From the NCBI GenBank assembly GCA_030549495.1, contig JAUIRK010000940.1, positions 59,268-123,267 on the forward strand: a stretch of DNA of 64,000 nucleotides, in the 5' to 3' direction. The position numbers and the translations under genes were made by a program. Below, piece after piece: positions 10,270 through 21,194 of the stretch. This DNA is from Nectonema munidae (Eukaryota > Nematomorpha > Nectonematoida > Nectonematidae). Numbering within the stretch: position 1 is the first letter of the stretch; each line of letters begins with the position of its first letter. The notes beneath the pieces are model-generated. The model ran no database searches. It had not been told where the DNA came from and saw nothing but the letters and a program-made list of their open reading frames with translations.

Positions 10270-12236
10270 CATAGTGTATTTTCTAATCTAACCCTATTTA
10301 GAATATGAAATTTTTAGGCTTATTATTAGGATTAGATATGGTAGTCTTATTTAAAACATATTTGCAAAAAGAATAAGAGATTTTATTAGGTTTATGATTA
10401 CGGTCAGATAATGCCATCTCTATTTTCAAAAAAAGAAAATTTTGTTTTTGTTGGCTCCAGCATAACCTGCCTTAATTTGAAATTTAATAGAATCGAATAA
10501 AGTTCTTCTTGTTTATACTAATTTGTAGGATCCAGAAAAATGAAAAGTCTCAGTGTTTGAAAATATATTTTAAAAATGACTACATCTAACCTTATTAATA
10601 TTAAACCTATAAATCTCTTATATACATTTTTAAATTAACGAATTTTCTTTAGAACAATCTACTTTCAAACTTTTAGCGCCTTTTATTTTTCATTTATTTC
10701 CCCGTTATGTTAAATTATTAAAATTTATACATATTTTTTAATAAATCTTATTTTCTATTTTTCTAATGAACATTTAACTAAAAGAATTTATGATATACAA
10801 TGTAATTAGTCTATAAAATATTGTTTTGGTTAAAAGAAGTAAAACCTTCAAAATATGAGGGTAGATTATTATAATTCTAAAAATATAAACGCATCTGCGA
10901 TTACAAAGCATGAATGAAATAGCAAGGAATTATATGCTTTCCAATTTTAACAAATAGGTGCTTTTTACAGAAAAAAAACATTGTTGACATAGCTAAATCT
11001 ACAATCACTATTTAAAAAACTTTTTTCATGTAAGGTAAGCAAATATATTTAAAAGCAACGTATTTGAATATATATACACATTGAAATTCAATTTTACAAG
11101 AATAGCGTTGATATTATGCAGTCAGGAATTTCAAAATGTGTTGTTTTCAGGGGGTGTGAAACGCAATTATTCTCATGTTTGAACTTGCTTTATTTGATGA
11201 GGAAGCAAGTTTAAATGTAATATTCAGTGAAAAAATAAATATAAGGATTTTTTGAACAAACAGGGCGTAATTTTATATATCTATAAACAGGGCGTAATTT
11301 TATATATTAATGGTAATTTTATATCACTAATAAATCATTTATTCAAACGTGAGAACTTCAAAAATTCAATTATGCGGCCACAGTAGGGCTTTTTGCTCCA
11401 TTCTATTTTTATAACTTAATTTTTTTCTATTAAATAAATATGGGACGAAAATTAACTAGATTTTAAAATTTTAACGGAACTGAGACTTTTGCACTGAGCG
11501 CCTCATAGGAATATAGAGAGAATAATGATCAGTATGATCTACCAAGTTTGCTTGCTACATTACTCACGATTATCAAACCCCTACAATATGCAAGTTATAG
11601 TTGCGTATGTTTTTTTCACATCGACATGTACTTCTTCATCTTGGTTTGTAATCTGGTATTGAAGAGTATCTTCATATTTTTCATATAAACATCGCAGGGT
11701 GTCTAGTAAACTCTTTTCCTTCAGACTACATTCACTCATATAAAACTCTCTAAACTTCAGTTATTTGTTTTCAGTTTGATATAACAGATTATATAACTTG
11801 TTTCAAATATCTTTTCATCAATTCCTGTAATGTGCCTGGTAGACTACTTCATTTTCAAATGAAAAGCCTATTCTACCCCCGCCCCAATAATTTTGGATTT
11901 TTTAAACTAGTGTAGATGCGATATGCAAATTTAATTAAAATATTTTCGCTTGAAGTATAGTATTTAAATTTCACCAATTTTGTAAAAAAAATATAAAGTA
12001 GTCTTATAAATTTAGGTATGCGCTGAATACACTTTATTTTAAAGGATTGCTTGAATATTTGGTCTCCCGTGGGTATTTCCTGACCACTAATTTTGAAAAT
12101 TGCAAAAAAAAATTTTCGCCCCCTAATAATTTTGAGGATGTGCGCCCCTGTATTGAACAGTATCTTCTAGTTACTAAACTGCATTCTATATTTTCTTGAT
12201 TTGAACAAAATCCATAATAGAACAAAATATTCTTTA
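10270..12236 (-). repeat. Unclassified 2-kb dispersed repeat, copy 1
   Basis: The segment matches 45,961-48,065 in reverse complement along its whole length, at about 90-95% by eye. Matching blocks include TTCTAATCTAACCCTATTTA at the low end and CCATAATAGAACA-AATATTCTTTA at the high end. Neither copy keeps an open frame of note, and no terminal inverted repeats are visible. Both copies contain the same inner 0.46-kb insertion (here 11,674-12,150). The high end stops where the piggyBac reading frame is cut off. Confidence 0.8.
11674..12150 (-). mobile_element. 0.46-kb repeat with CAGGGGCGCACATCC end, copy 1
   Basis: This is the reverse-complement copy of 46,047-46,503 and 38,422-38,882. It is flanked by a 17-bp direct repeat with one mismatch (TATTGAAGAGTATCTTC at 11,657, TATTGAACAGTATCTTC at 12,151), so it was inserted before the 2-kb repeat was duplicated. 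One end looks hAT-like. The other (CACCCTGCGATGTTTATAT) does not mirror it, and a 17-bp duplication is too long for hAT, so the class is open. Confidence 0.65.
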
Positions 12237-13723
12237 TTTTTTATTCAAAATAAAGTTATAGTTTAAGAGAACTGGCCATCTGTTGGTTTTTCTTCGACAA
12301 GAAAACTCTTCAATTATAGAATCAAGCAAGTCAACTCCATACTTACCTTGGTTGTAATCCAAAATTATAAGAGGTTTTTTATCTAACCTCTCTGATATTT
12401 CAATGATAAGATGAGAAGAGGACAACATCAATACATTTTTATTTTTTTTGGGAACATATGAGCATAGGGAGATTTTGTTTTCATGATCATACAAAGCTAA
12501 GGTTGTATGGGCGTCTTTGTTTTTGACTGATTTTAAGCAAGCAGGAATTTCTTTTCTTCTTTTATTAATTGTTCCAAATATCGTCAAGTTTTTCTTTAAA
12601 AGTTCTGTAGCCAAGAAGTGAGAGGTGAAATACCTGTCAGTTACTATATCTCTACCACTATTTTCAAATGGTTTGACTAACCGTAAAACTGTTGTAGAAG
12701 CTCGTTCTGTGTTTTTATCTTTGCCAATTTCTTTCCCGGAATAAATGTATTCTGAAAGAGCAAAACCACTTTTGGCTTCACAACACCAAAATACTTTTAC
12801 TCCATATTTTCTGGGTTTTTGAGGCATAAAAGTTCTTCTGGGTATTTTACCTCTATACCCATAAAGCTGTTCATCAACAGTGAGAACATTTTCAGGTACA
12901 AGGAAAGCCAATAAATTTTTCTGTAACATTGTCCATATTTCCCTGACAGCTGCAAGCTTATCTGATCTTCTCCTTGTTTCTCTCTCTCTCTGAAGTTGTC
13001 AAATCGAAGACAATGTAAAAAAAATTTGAATCTTTGAAACCCAATTGTAGCTTTGTAAAATGGTTTTGATTCATTTGGAGACCATAAAGAAAGCAAACAA
13101 GTCATGTTGACTCTATCAGAAGCTGCCCTAATTATAATACCATAGCAAGCTTTTATTTCTTCACAAGAAAATTATTTCATGAAAGTAGGATAAGTTTTTC
13201 TTTTATTTTTGACTAAATGCTTCCTAACTTCATCAGAAACTTTTCTATTAGTGTATCTTGTAATATGAAGAAACATGTCTTCATTGTAAAAAAGGAAAAA
13301 AGATTCAGCTTCGCTTCTAGGATCACATAAAGTTCTTGGCTTCTGTTTGAAAATATTTTTTGATAAAGATCTAACCAGAGGTGGTCTTTTTGAATACTTG
13401 ACGTCATTACAAAAAATAAACTCTTCATCTTCAAATTCGTTCGTGAAAAAGCTATTGGCGGTAGTACAGGGTTCATCGTCTTCAATTAACTCACTCAGAC
13501 TATCATCATCAGAGATGTTGTCTTCAAACATGTCAATATCACCTTCGTTCGATTCTATTTCCTCATTATTTTCCAAAGATTCAAACGATTCTTCAATAAC
13601 TTCTTCAAAAACATCTTCATCATTTTTTTCCAAATTGTTTCTTTCATCATCATCATCAGATTCATCACAAAGAGAAATTAAAGCACGTGCCAATTGAAAC
13701 GATGACCTTTGATATTTTTTCAT
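12234..13723 (-). pseudogene. piggyBac transposase, truncated and frameshifted
   Basis: The N-terminus (about residues 1-90) is acidic, as in piggyBac proteins (CDESDDDDE, DNISDDDSLSELIEDDE). The catalytic region keeps the three aspartate contexts: LTVDEQLYGYRG, DIVTDRYFTSHF and YNQGKYGVDLLD. The chain ends abruptly at LLNYNFILNKK, about 100 residues before the usual zinc-ribbon C-terminus, exactly where the 2-kb repeat begins at 12,236. A stop follows TYPTFMK (about 13,172). The frame changes near 12,990 in a GA microsatellite (AGAGAGAGAGAG), probably by slippage. No TTAA-flanked ends were fixed. Confidence 0.85.
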
Positions 13724-13749
13724 CGAAAAGTAAGAAAAAACAGCAAAAT

Positions 13750-14185
13750 GTGTGAAATGGTATCTCTAATAAATTAAGAAAAACAAGAAAGAACAGTCTG
13801 AAAAGCAAGGAAATTGAATGAATTGTGTATTACAAAAATGATGAAGAAAGAAGCTTACTGCTTTTAAAGAGGTAATTTCCTGTTTTGGCGCCAGACAATA
13901 AATTTATGAATGAAACACTGTGTGCATATTCACCATACATAAATACGTTTCGACAGTAATTCGCCTATACTACAAATTGTAGTACGTTGTACTATAAAGA
14001 CAAAAACAGAAAATTTACGAAATAGATAATAGATCAGGGAATAAAATATTGTGTGCATGCTCACTATACACATCGTCAAGGATTATTCGCTTCAAAACAT
14101 TTATATGTAGCTAACACCTGTAGATTGAAATTTTATTAACTAAAAATTGTAGCAGCTTGTACGGATAAGGGTTAAGGAAGACTTT
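13750..14185. other. No gene recognised
   Basis: AT-rich sequence upstream of the piggyBac start. It should contain that element's 5' untranslated region and terminal repeat, but I could not recognise a TTAA-anchored end. Confidence 0.35.
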
Positions 14186-14189
14186 TAAA

Positions 14190-14345
14190 AACGGAAAAAT
14201 GAGAGTGTTTTATTAAGATATTGTTCGCTAAAGGAGGACTTTTAATTTAGGAAAAATGAGAATCTTTTATTAAGGGAAATGGTATTTTTCACTAAAAAGG
14301 ACTTTTAAATACGGAAAAATGAGAATTTTTATTAAGAGTAATGAT
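14190..14345. repeat. Tandem repeat, about 60-bp unit, 3 copies
   Basis: The unit GGACTTTTAAATACGGAAAAATGAGA...TTTTATTAAG recurs three times with small changes. Confidence 0.75.
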
Positions 14346-14377
14346 TTGTTAAAATTATATGAATTTTAAAAAATTAT

Positions 14378-14805
14378 ATATTTCCTTACACCCTCAGACA
14401 CACAATCTCTATTAATTTTTATTAGTCAGTGTCAGACACTAGGTATTATATCATACGTACAATACATCATACATATACAAATATTTCTTTACACGCTCAG
14501 ACACACAATCCCTATTAATTTTCATTAGTCAGTGTCAGACACAAGACATAATAACATCATACGTAACAATACATCATACATATACAAATATTTCCTTACA
14601 CGCTCAGACACACAACTCCTATTAATTTCCATTAGTCAGTGTCAGACACTAGACATTACATCATACCTAACAATGCATCATACATATACAAATATTTCTC
14701 TACACACTCAGACACATAATCCCTATTAATTTCCATTAGTCAGTGTCAGACACAAGACATAATAACATCATACGTAACAATACATCATACATATACAAAT
14801 ATACG
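14378..14805. repeat. Tandem repeat, about 105-bp unit, 4 copies
   Basis: The phrase CTTACACGCTCAGACACAC starts near 14,383, 14,487, 14,593 and 14,698. Each is followed by CATTAGTCAGTGTCAGACAC and ATCATACATATACAAATAT. The copies are head-to-tail without unique spacers. Confidence 0.85.
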
Positions 14806-14899
14806 CCAAATTTACGAATACTTCATACATAGGATTCAAGTTCAAGACATAACGCCATATATAATAAAACATCATACATAGAATTCATATTTTTGACGA

Positions 14900-15097
14900 G
14901 CTTTAAATATATTTGTGTCTTAGTGTTAAATTAAATGTCAATCATTTAAAAAAATTATATACTATTGGATGGAGAAAAAATACATTTATTTGTGTCTTAG
15001 TGACAAACGTATGTCAATCATTTTAAAAAATAATATACTATTGTTTGGAGAAAAAATATATTCGTGTTTTAGTGTAAAGCTAAATGTCATTCATAAT
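14900..15097. repeat. Tandem repeat, about 85-bp unit, 2-3 copies
   Basis: TTTGTGTCTTAGTG...AATGTCAATCATTTAAAAAA...ATACTATTGGATGGAGAAAAAATA recurs with small changes, ending directly before the Merlin left end at 15,100. Confidence 0.75.
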
Positions 15098-15528
15098 ATG
15101 GTAATCTTTTACTTTACGGTTCTGTCAATCAAAAAATTTCTTTGGCAAATTATTGGCTGTTGTGATGTCAATCAAACTATACATTAGTAAACTCTATCAT
15201 AATATAAAGATTAAGAAAAATATTTTTATAATTTCAAATTTAATTAGAATTCATTAACTATATTTTACTAAAGACCCTAGATTTAATTTACATTAGTATC
15301 GTGTCAGTAAATAAGTTTACTATTGGTAATGTTGCACTATCCGTGCATTGATGAAAAGCAATTTTAATTGGAAAGAAGTTGTTCAATGATATAACGCTTT
15401 CATATGTCAATCTTATAGATAGTTTGAGTATCGCACTATACGTGCATTGTAGCAAATACAGTCTATGCCTGCCTCCATAATACGAGTCTATTTAAATATT
15501 TTACTAGAGATTCTAGATTTAATTTACA

Positions 15529-15666
15529 TTAACCCATTTAAGACCAAGCAAAGCAGACGATATCTAAAAAAACGCAGACGATTTATATTCAAAGTCATTG
15601 AAAAAAGCAGACAAAGATGAAATTACTTATGTTCCAAAATAGGAACATTGGTCATAAATGGGTTAA
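15529..15666. mobile_element. piggyBac-type MITE, 138 bp
   Basis: It begins TTAACCCATTTAAGACCAA and ends TTGGTCATAAATGGGTTAA. The TTAA flanks and CCC-starting inverted ends are the piggyBac hallmark. The interior shares GCAGACGATATCTAA and AACGCAGACGATT with 36,403-36,537. There is no coding capacity. Confidence 0.8.
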
Positions 15667-15796
15667 AGTATAAGAGTAAATAAAAAAAAATATTTAATTT
15701 ATAAATAAAAAATACATACTTTATCTCTGTTCAATACTTTGAGGTTGCAATAAATCTTTATAACGGTTAGAGTACGTCAAAAAAATTATACACTAA

Positions 15797-18135
15797 AGTA
15801 CAACCCTGGGTAAAAAATACCCATATTAAAAATTTATAAATTTAAACCAAAATAGCCGAGAAAGCATAAAAATATAAATTCTTTTTTTGTATCAAACAAT
15901 AATATGACTAAAAAAACAAAAAGTAACGTTTATTTTTTTATTTCAAAGCAATTTATGCAGATTGGTAGCGAGTGCTCGCTGCAAATAACCTTCTGACACA
16001 TTGAGCATAATGTCTTTGACTTTCTGTCTGTCTTACAAAAAACACATCTCTTTTGCTTTTCTATTTTGATTTTTTTTAGAATTTGATGTAGTATTTCTTT
16101 CTTCAACCTCATAACCACATAATTCTAAGGAGTTTACAACATTTTTTTGTAGAGCTAACTTATCTTTTATCCTTTCTTTTATTTGATCATCAACCAGTTG
16201 GTAACCAGCATTTCGTAGAAACTCATAATGAGAAAGCAGAGGTTTTTCGTTTGCACGCTTGTAAATGTAGAAGGCTTTGATTCCACCAATATCGATCAAG
16301 TTACTAATTGCACCAACAGGCCATCTTTTACACTTTCGTTTACAAGTGAATGCTCGAACTTTTTTATCAACAATATCAACCCCACGTTTAGTTTCATTAT
16401 AAAAAAGCACCGTACTTGGCTTGCAGTTTGAAGGTGTATTAGGTTTGTTAAAATTTTGTCCAAAAGTATCAAGAAGAATTACGGGTGTAGATTTTTTGTC
16501 GTAAAATGAGCACAAAACCTTATTTTCATGAAAAAAGAAATTGTACGAACCTTTGTTTTTACTTTTTGAAAGTGCTTGTGGAGGTATAAATCTTTTATTT
16601 TTCCTGACAGTTCCTACGTAAGTGGTACTTTTTGAGAGTAATTTATCTGCTAATTCATAAGAACTGAAAAAATTATCCGCAGTTATGTTCCTACCGTTGG
16701 ATAAAAAGGGTTCTGCAAGCTGTAAAACAATTCCTTCTGTGGATGTTTTTTCTGACTATATTTTTCCTGTAAGCTATTTTTACCGATGTACACAAATCCA
16801 TTGAAAACGTATGCACCATCAGAGCTTGAAAGCAAAAAAAACTTGATCCCAAATTTACCTGGCTTGGTAGGTATATATTGTTTGAAGTTGACTCTTCCAT
16901 GAAATTCCAAAAGTTGCTTGTCTATTGTTAAATATTCTGGTGCGACAACATATGTTCTTAGTTTTTCAAAAATACTTTCGATTAAAAAACGTATTGGAGC
17001 CAAAGGATCTGATTTATTTCTTCTTTTGACATCATCAAATCGCAAAGACTTTATTTGTATGAATCTTTCTCTACTCATCGTTGATCTGAAAATTGGATGT
17101 CCATGAGCAGTCGACCAAAGTTCAGTAGTTGATCTATAATGCGCACGGTATGCACCTGCAATAATAAGAAGCCCATAAAGAGATTTCATCTCTATTGTTG
17201 AAACTTTTTTCCAATATCTTTGTTTGGAAGATTGAGAATTGAACTTCCTTATCTTCCGTCTAGCATAAAGATTGGTATAAAGAACGGATGTTTCAATAAT
17301 TTTTTCGATGAATATCATAATGGCATCGCTCTCACAGTCAGGTTTTAAGCAGTCACGAATTTTGAAGGGAATTTCACGAAAAATATTAGCTTTTTGTTGT
17401 TTTTTGAGAAAATTTGACGTATCGGTTATCCATGTTTTTCCATCTTTCGAGATCAAATTTGACTTTAGTAAATTAGAATTTGCTGGTATATTATCATTAT
17501 CAGACTCACTTTCAGATTCAAAAAAATCCTCACTTACATTGTTTTCATCACAAGATGAGAGAAACTCGTCGTTATAACTATCATCATCTTCAGAAGAAAA
17601 TTCATCAACTTCTTCAACACCAAATAGGCAAAGCTTATCTATCACCTGAACACAGCGCTCTTTCTTTTGACTCTCTTTCTTTAGGCATTGGAAAAGTATA
17701 AAAAAGCCTGAGAAATAATATATATGATGGCTCTGAAGTAAGATAATAACAAAGTTTGTTCAATCAAAATGATAAATCAAACTGACGTGTAAATGAAAAA
17801 AATCGAAGAACAGGTGATGAAGATAAATGAAAACAGCAAGTAAGATACGTCAAAATTTGACAAGACACATGCAGCATGAATGTATGTTGTTATAGAGACT
17901 TAGAAATCATATAATATTAGCGACACATATATGGGTATTTTTTACCCAGGGATGTACTTCCGCATATATTTTATCACAGTTTTTTGAAAATATGAAAAAT
18001 CAAGTTTTTGTGAAGTTATTTTAAAGTAAATTGAAATTTAATAACATAAATTAAATTTTATTTGAATCGAGTTAAAAGTTTTTGATATATAAGATATGGA
18101 AAAAACAAATGGGTAAAAAATACCCAGGTTGTACT
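15797..18135 (-). mobile_element. piggyBac transposon, near complete (2.34 kb)
   Basis: The left end is CTAA then AGTACAACCCTGGGTA. The right end is TACCCAGGTTGTACT then TTAA at 18,136-18,139. The TTAA target is therefore intact on the right and one base changed on the left. A palindromic motif TGGGTAAAAAATACCCA sits at the left end (about 15,808-15,824), the right end (18,109-18,126) and a subterminal site (about 17,931-17,950). The element carries one transposase gene on the minus strand and was inserted at the 3' end of the Merlin copy-2 transposase. Confidence 0.85.
15930..17645 (-). pseudogene. piggyBac transposase, almost intact (two apparent 1-nt frameshifts)
   Basis: About 560 residues on the minus strand. 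The N-terminus is acidic (SSEDDDSYNDE, SESESDNDN). The catalytic core has all three aspartates in context: LTIDKQLLEFHGR (D1, about 16,905), NITADNFFSSYEL (D2, about 16,665) and YNETKRGVDIVDK (D3, about 16,385). The C-terminus has the Cys-rich ribbon typical of piggyBac (CVFCKTDRKSKTLCSMCQ, then CSEHSLPICINC). Only two breaks are visible: one near 16,760 and one in an A8 run near 16,060. That suggests a very young copy, or possibly sequencing errors in homopolymers. It cuts and joins DNA at TTAA sites in the nucleus. Confidence 0.88.
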
Positions 18136-18159
18136 TTAACCGTAGAATTTAAAAACAGA

Positions 18160-18963
18160 AAATAATTTTGCTTTTGGAAAATGGCTTCTCCAAAGGAACT
18201 CATCTAAATATGATTTGAATAATTCGTTTGAGGTGCCAAACTGTCTTTTAAATTTTCTTTTGGCCCGCATCCTGCAATGTTTTGCGTGTGAATGTTCATA
18301 TCATTTGGGTCAACAAAGTTACGTTGATGTCTACACAATGATCATAAATTATAGTTAGAAAAAGCAGGCCATTCGTCAGAAACAAGAATGGATCCTAGTA
18401 GTATGTGTCTTTGTATAATTTGTGTAAGAGTTGTTTCGCTCCTATCTTCAACTTCAACTAAAAAACATTTCTTACTATATGAAAAAACTAGTTTTCATCA
18501 ATTTCTACTATAATTTGTTCAAAGTTTTCATCAAAACCTCCAACAGTTAGGCAATTTCTTTCAACCCAACTTGAAGCAATCTCTCTACAAAAATTAGCCC
18601 AGTCTACAGCAGTTCGTCCATTTTCAATAGATGCTTCATGAATAATAGCGTCTAATGAATAGTCACGACACCATTCATAAATGAACAAAATCATAGAATA
18701 AGGTGAGGTGGCTTTTTGCAAAAAAAGATCCTGATCGCACCGTCTTTTTTTATCACAAACATAACATTTCTAACTCTTTATTAATTTACAATTTTGTTGG
18801 CAATCATTGCATTGGAAAATATTTAAAATAACTCTGTGCGAAGCAAACCATTATAATAATTTATCATTTGAATTTAAAACTTGTAACAGAGAAGAAAAAT
18901 TCAAATTTTCAGATAAAATTGTATTCTCACTCAGAGTAGTATCCATAAGTTCATTCATTTCAG
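18160..18963 (-). pseudogene. Merlin transposase (IS1595/ISXO2-type DDE), copy 2
   Basis: The N-terminal part (SENLNFSSLLQVLNSNDKLL, then a Cys pair CNDCQ and CYVCDKK) precedes EWCRDYSLDAIIHEASIENG and WANFCREIASSWVERN. The first catalytic aspartate lies in EQIIVEIDE. About 100 bp further on come the block with the second aspartate (HILLGSILVSDEWPAF) and the third segment (NFVDPNDMNIHTQN, then RAKRKFKRQFGTS in another frame). Several stops and frame changes show it is dead. The piggyBac element lies immediately past its C-terminus. Confidence 0.8.
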
Positions 18964-19807
18964 ATGAAAATGAATTGATAGAACAAATGATGAAAGGAAA
19001 TATACTTCTTACGCTCGTGTCAAAACAACTCGTCAAAGTATACATGTCCCTGATCGATTTGAGCGAGTGTAGCATATGTGGGTGAATTTGGCTATATTTT
19101 CCGTGTGTTGTTTTTTATTTGCTTGGATGCATATGTGTGGTATCAAGTAATAACTACAAAAGAATGATTTTGTTATTCAAACCCTACGAGCATAACATAT
19201 TTGTTTTCCTACAACCTACATCAATAATAATTGTTTCACTTTCTTAAGAAGTGAATGCAATTACTGACTACTCTGAGTCAACACGAAATTTTATCTAAAA
19301 ATTGAAACTCTGGTTTTTATTTCGCGAATGATAAATTGAATTTTTAAAATTTAATAAAACTATACATTAATATTTTTTTTGCTTTACTTTGTTTTTAAAC
19401 TCTTTGAACGAATTATGTAACCTCAAGTATTGAAGAAACAAAGTAAGGTATTTTTATTTTTAACTCATTTTTATAATTTTTTTTTAATTTTCTCATTTAT
19501 TTTTTGTAAATTATATCTAGAATCTTTAGTAAAATATATTCAACAAAATTTTATTATAATTTTTGAATTTTTTATGTTGTAAATTTTCTATTTTTTTTAA
19601 ATTTACTGACATAGTTTTATATAAGTTAGACTTAGAATTTTTAGTAAAATATATTCGATGAAATTCTATTATAGTTTAAATTCCATAAATAAAAGTTTTT
19701 AATCAATTTTTGTATCAAATGTTTGCTTACTAAATAATGTAAAATAAATATATTATTTATTCATTTAGATGTATGTTGTAATTTTTATGCTTTATAGCAT
19801 TGCCTAT

Positions 19808-20108
19808 CAGTGGGGGGGGGGGGGGGGGGGTCCAGAAATCTTTTGTGAGGGGGGGGGGGGGGTATACTAATATCATCAAAATATTTTACACATTTTATTA
19901 GGGAAGAAATTTGAAAACGTATGTAAAATAAATGATTAAAATTATATTACAAAGTCTTTTCTTCTTTCTTTTTGCTATGAAAATCGATCAATGACTTCAT
20001 CAATTTTGATTTCTATTTTATGGTGGACTCCAACCTTAATTTTTCTTGAATAGATTGCTGGTGTGGGGGTTATGCATCCCCCCTATCCCCCCTCTCGGTC
20101 CATCCCTG
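19808..20108. mobile_element. hAT-type MITE, 301 bp, with perfect 8-bp target duplication
   Basis: TTGCCTAT (19,800-19,807) precedes CAGTGGGGGG, and TTGCCTAT (20,109-20,116) follows GGTCCATCCCTG. The CAG...CTG ends and the 8-bp duplication are hAT features. The interior is non-coding, with long G runs near both ends (19,811-19,862) and C runs at 20,069-20,092. It sits inside the right terminal repeat region of the Merlin element and is therefore younger than it. Confidence 0.85.
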
Positions 20109-20229
20109 TTGCCTATATATTAAAACTACTTAAAAATTATATAGTTTGATTGATATCACAACAGCCAATAATTTGTCAGAGAAATTTTTTGATTGACGGA
20201 ACCGTAAAGTAAAAGATTACCCATGACAG

Positions 20230-20945
20230 ATATACAAGAATTCCAATTTTTGTGTAAAAAATGACAAATTTTATATTTGAACAATATGCACAATTTAGCC
20301 TTTTTCCACTATATTTTAGAGTGTAAAATGAAGGATTAAATATTTTTTTTCAATTTTTTTTGCACATTCATAAAATATAACTGATATTTAAACATACTGC
20401 GGTGAAAAAAATTGAAAAAAAAATATTCTTTTTTGAAAATTTTTCCCCCTTACAAAATTTTCGAAAAATTTTAAACTTTTTCAATTTTCGATTTTAATAT
20501 CTCATTTTAAAAGAAATTTTATACTGATTACGAAAATATATAAATATTTTAAATTATTTTTTTTTTATAATTTTTTTAGCCTTAGAACTTGATAAAATGA
20601 CAAAAATTCCAAATTTGACATCGAAAAAATAAATAAAAATCATTTGATTCATTTCAAATAAATTACATATTTGGAATCAACGTATCAAACTCTATCAGAA
20701 TACGTTTTTAAATTTTTTTTTTTTTTTTTTCAATTTTTTGATTTTTCAGGACTTTTCAGCGGGCTCAAAATATGACTTCACATATACATAACAAATAAAC
20801 AAGTATTATACATTTTTAGAATCCCCTCATCATTTTATTTAATAATTTCAATGTTTTATTAGATTATTTTGCATTGTTTAGAAAAAAAAATATTATTTTT
20901 TTAGAAAATTTACTTTAAAAGGGGATTTCTTTGCAGGCGATATCA
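20230..20945. other. AT-rich stretch, no gene recognised
   Basis: Long A and T runs with several TTTTTCAATTTTT phrases. No coding motif seen on either strand. Confidence 0.45.
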
Positions 20946-20959
20946 AATTATTATTATTA

Positions 20960-21175
20960 TTATTAGGGGTACCGATGATCTTTATTGGTACTAATGATCT
21001 TTGTGAATGTTTTAATGATTATTTGATGTATCAATGATCTTCGATGGGATCTAGAATCACAGGGGTTCTAATGATCTTTAACCAGGACCTAGAATCACAG
21101 TACCAATGATATTTAACTGGACCTAGAAATAGGGGGTACCAATGATCTTTAACTGGACCTAGAATCAGTTCGCCC
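20960..21175. repeat. Degenerate tandem repeat, about 40-50 bp unit
   Basis: The phrase ACCAATGATCTTTAACTGGA followed by CCTAGAATCACAGG recurs about five times, the left copies being weaker (GTACCGATGATCTTTATTGG). It is preceded by a short ATT microsatellite at 20,948-20,965. Confidence 0.7.
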
Positions 21176-21194
21176 GAGACAAACATGCTTATCC

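Larger units (their letters stand above)
15100..20222 (-). mobile_element. Merlin (IS1016-related) DNA transposon, copy 2, carrying nested insertions
   Basis: The left end (15,100) begins GGTAATCTTTTACTTTACGG and then TCTGTCAATCAAAAAATTT. The right end (20,222) is its reverse complement over at least 85 bp. Weaker similarity continues inward for about 200 bp (TATTTTACTAAA, GTCAGTAAAT). The ends resemble the GGTAATTGTCCAGTTTACGT termini of the copy at 49,569-57,715, and both carry the same ISXO2/IS1595-type transposase. Inside are the piggyBac element at 15,797-18,135, a hAT MITE at 19,808-20,108 and a piggyBac-type MITE at 15,529-15,666. Without the piggyBac it would be about 2.8 kb. No convincing 8-9 bp target duplication was seen (CATAATAT against CATGACAG). 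Confidence 0.75.

Noticed and set aside
13347-13697. Serine-rich 116-codon frame on the plus strand
   Set aside because: It is the antisense of the acidic N-terminus of the minus-strand piggyBac transposase (Asp/Glu codons read as Ser).
14378-14805. CRISPR-like regularly spaced repeats
   Set aside because: The whole 105-bp unit is repeated head-to-tail without unique spacers, and the DNA is eukaryotic.
15092-20230. An 8-bp target duplication around Merlin copy 2 (CATAATAT / CATGACAG)
   Set aside because: Only four of eight positions agree, no better than chance in AT-rich DNA.
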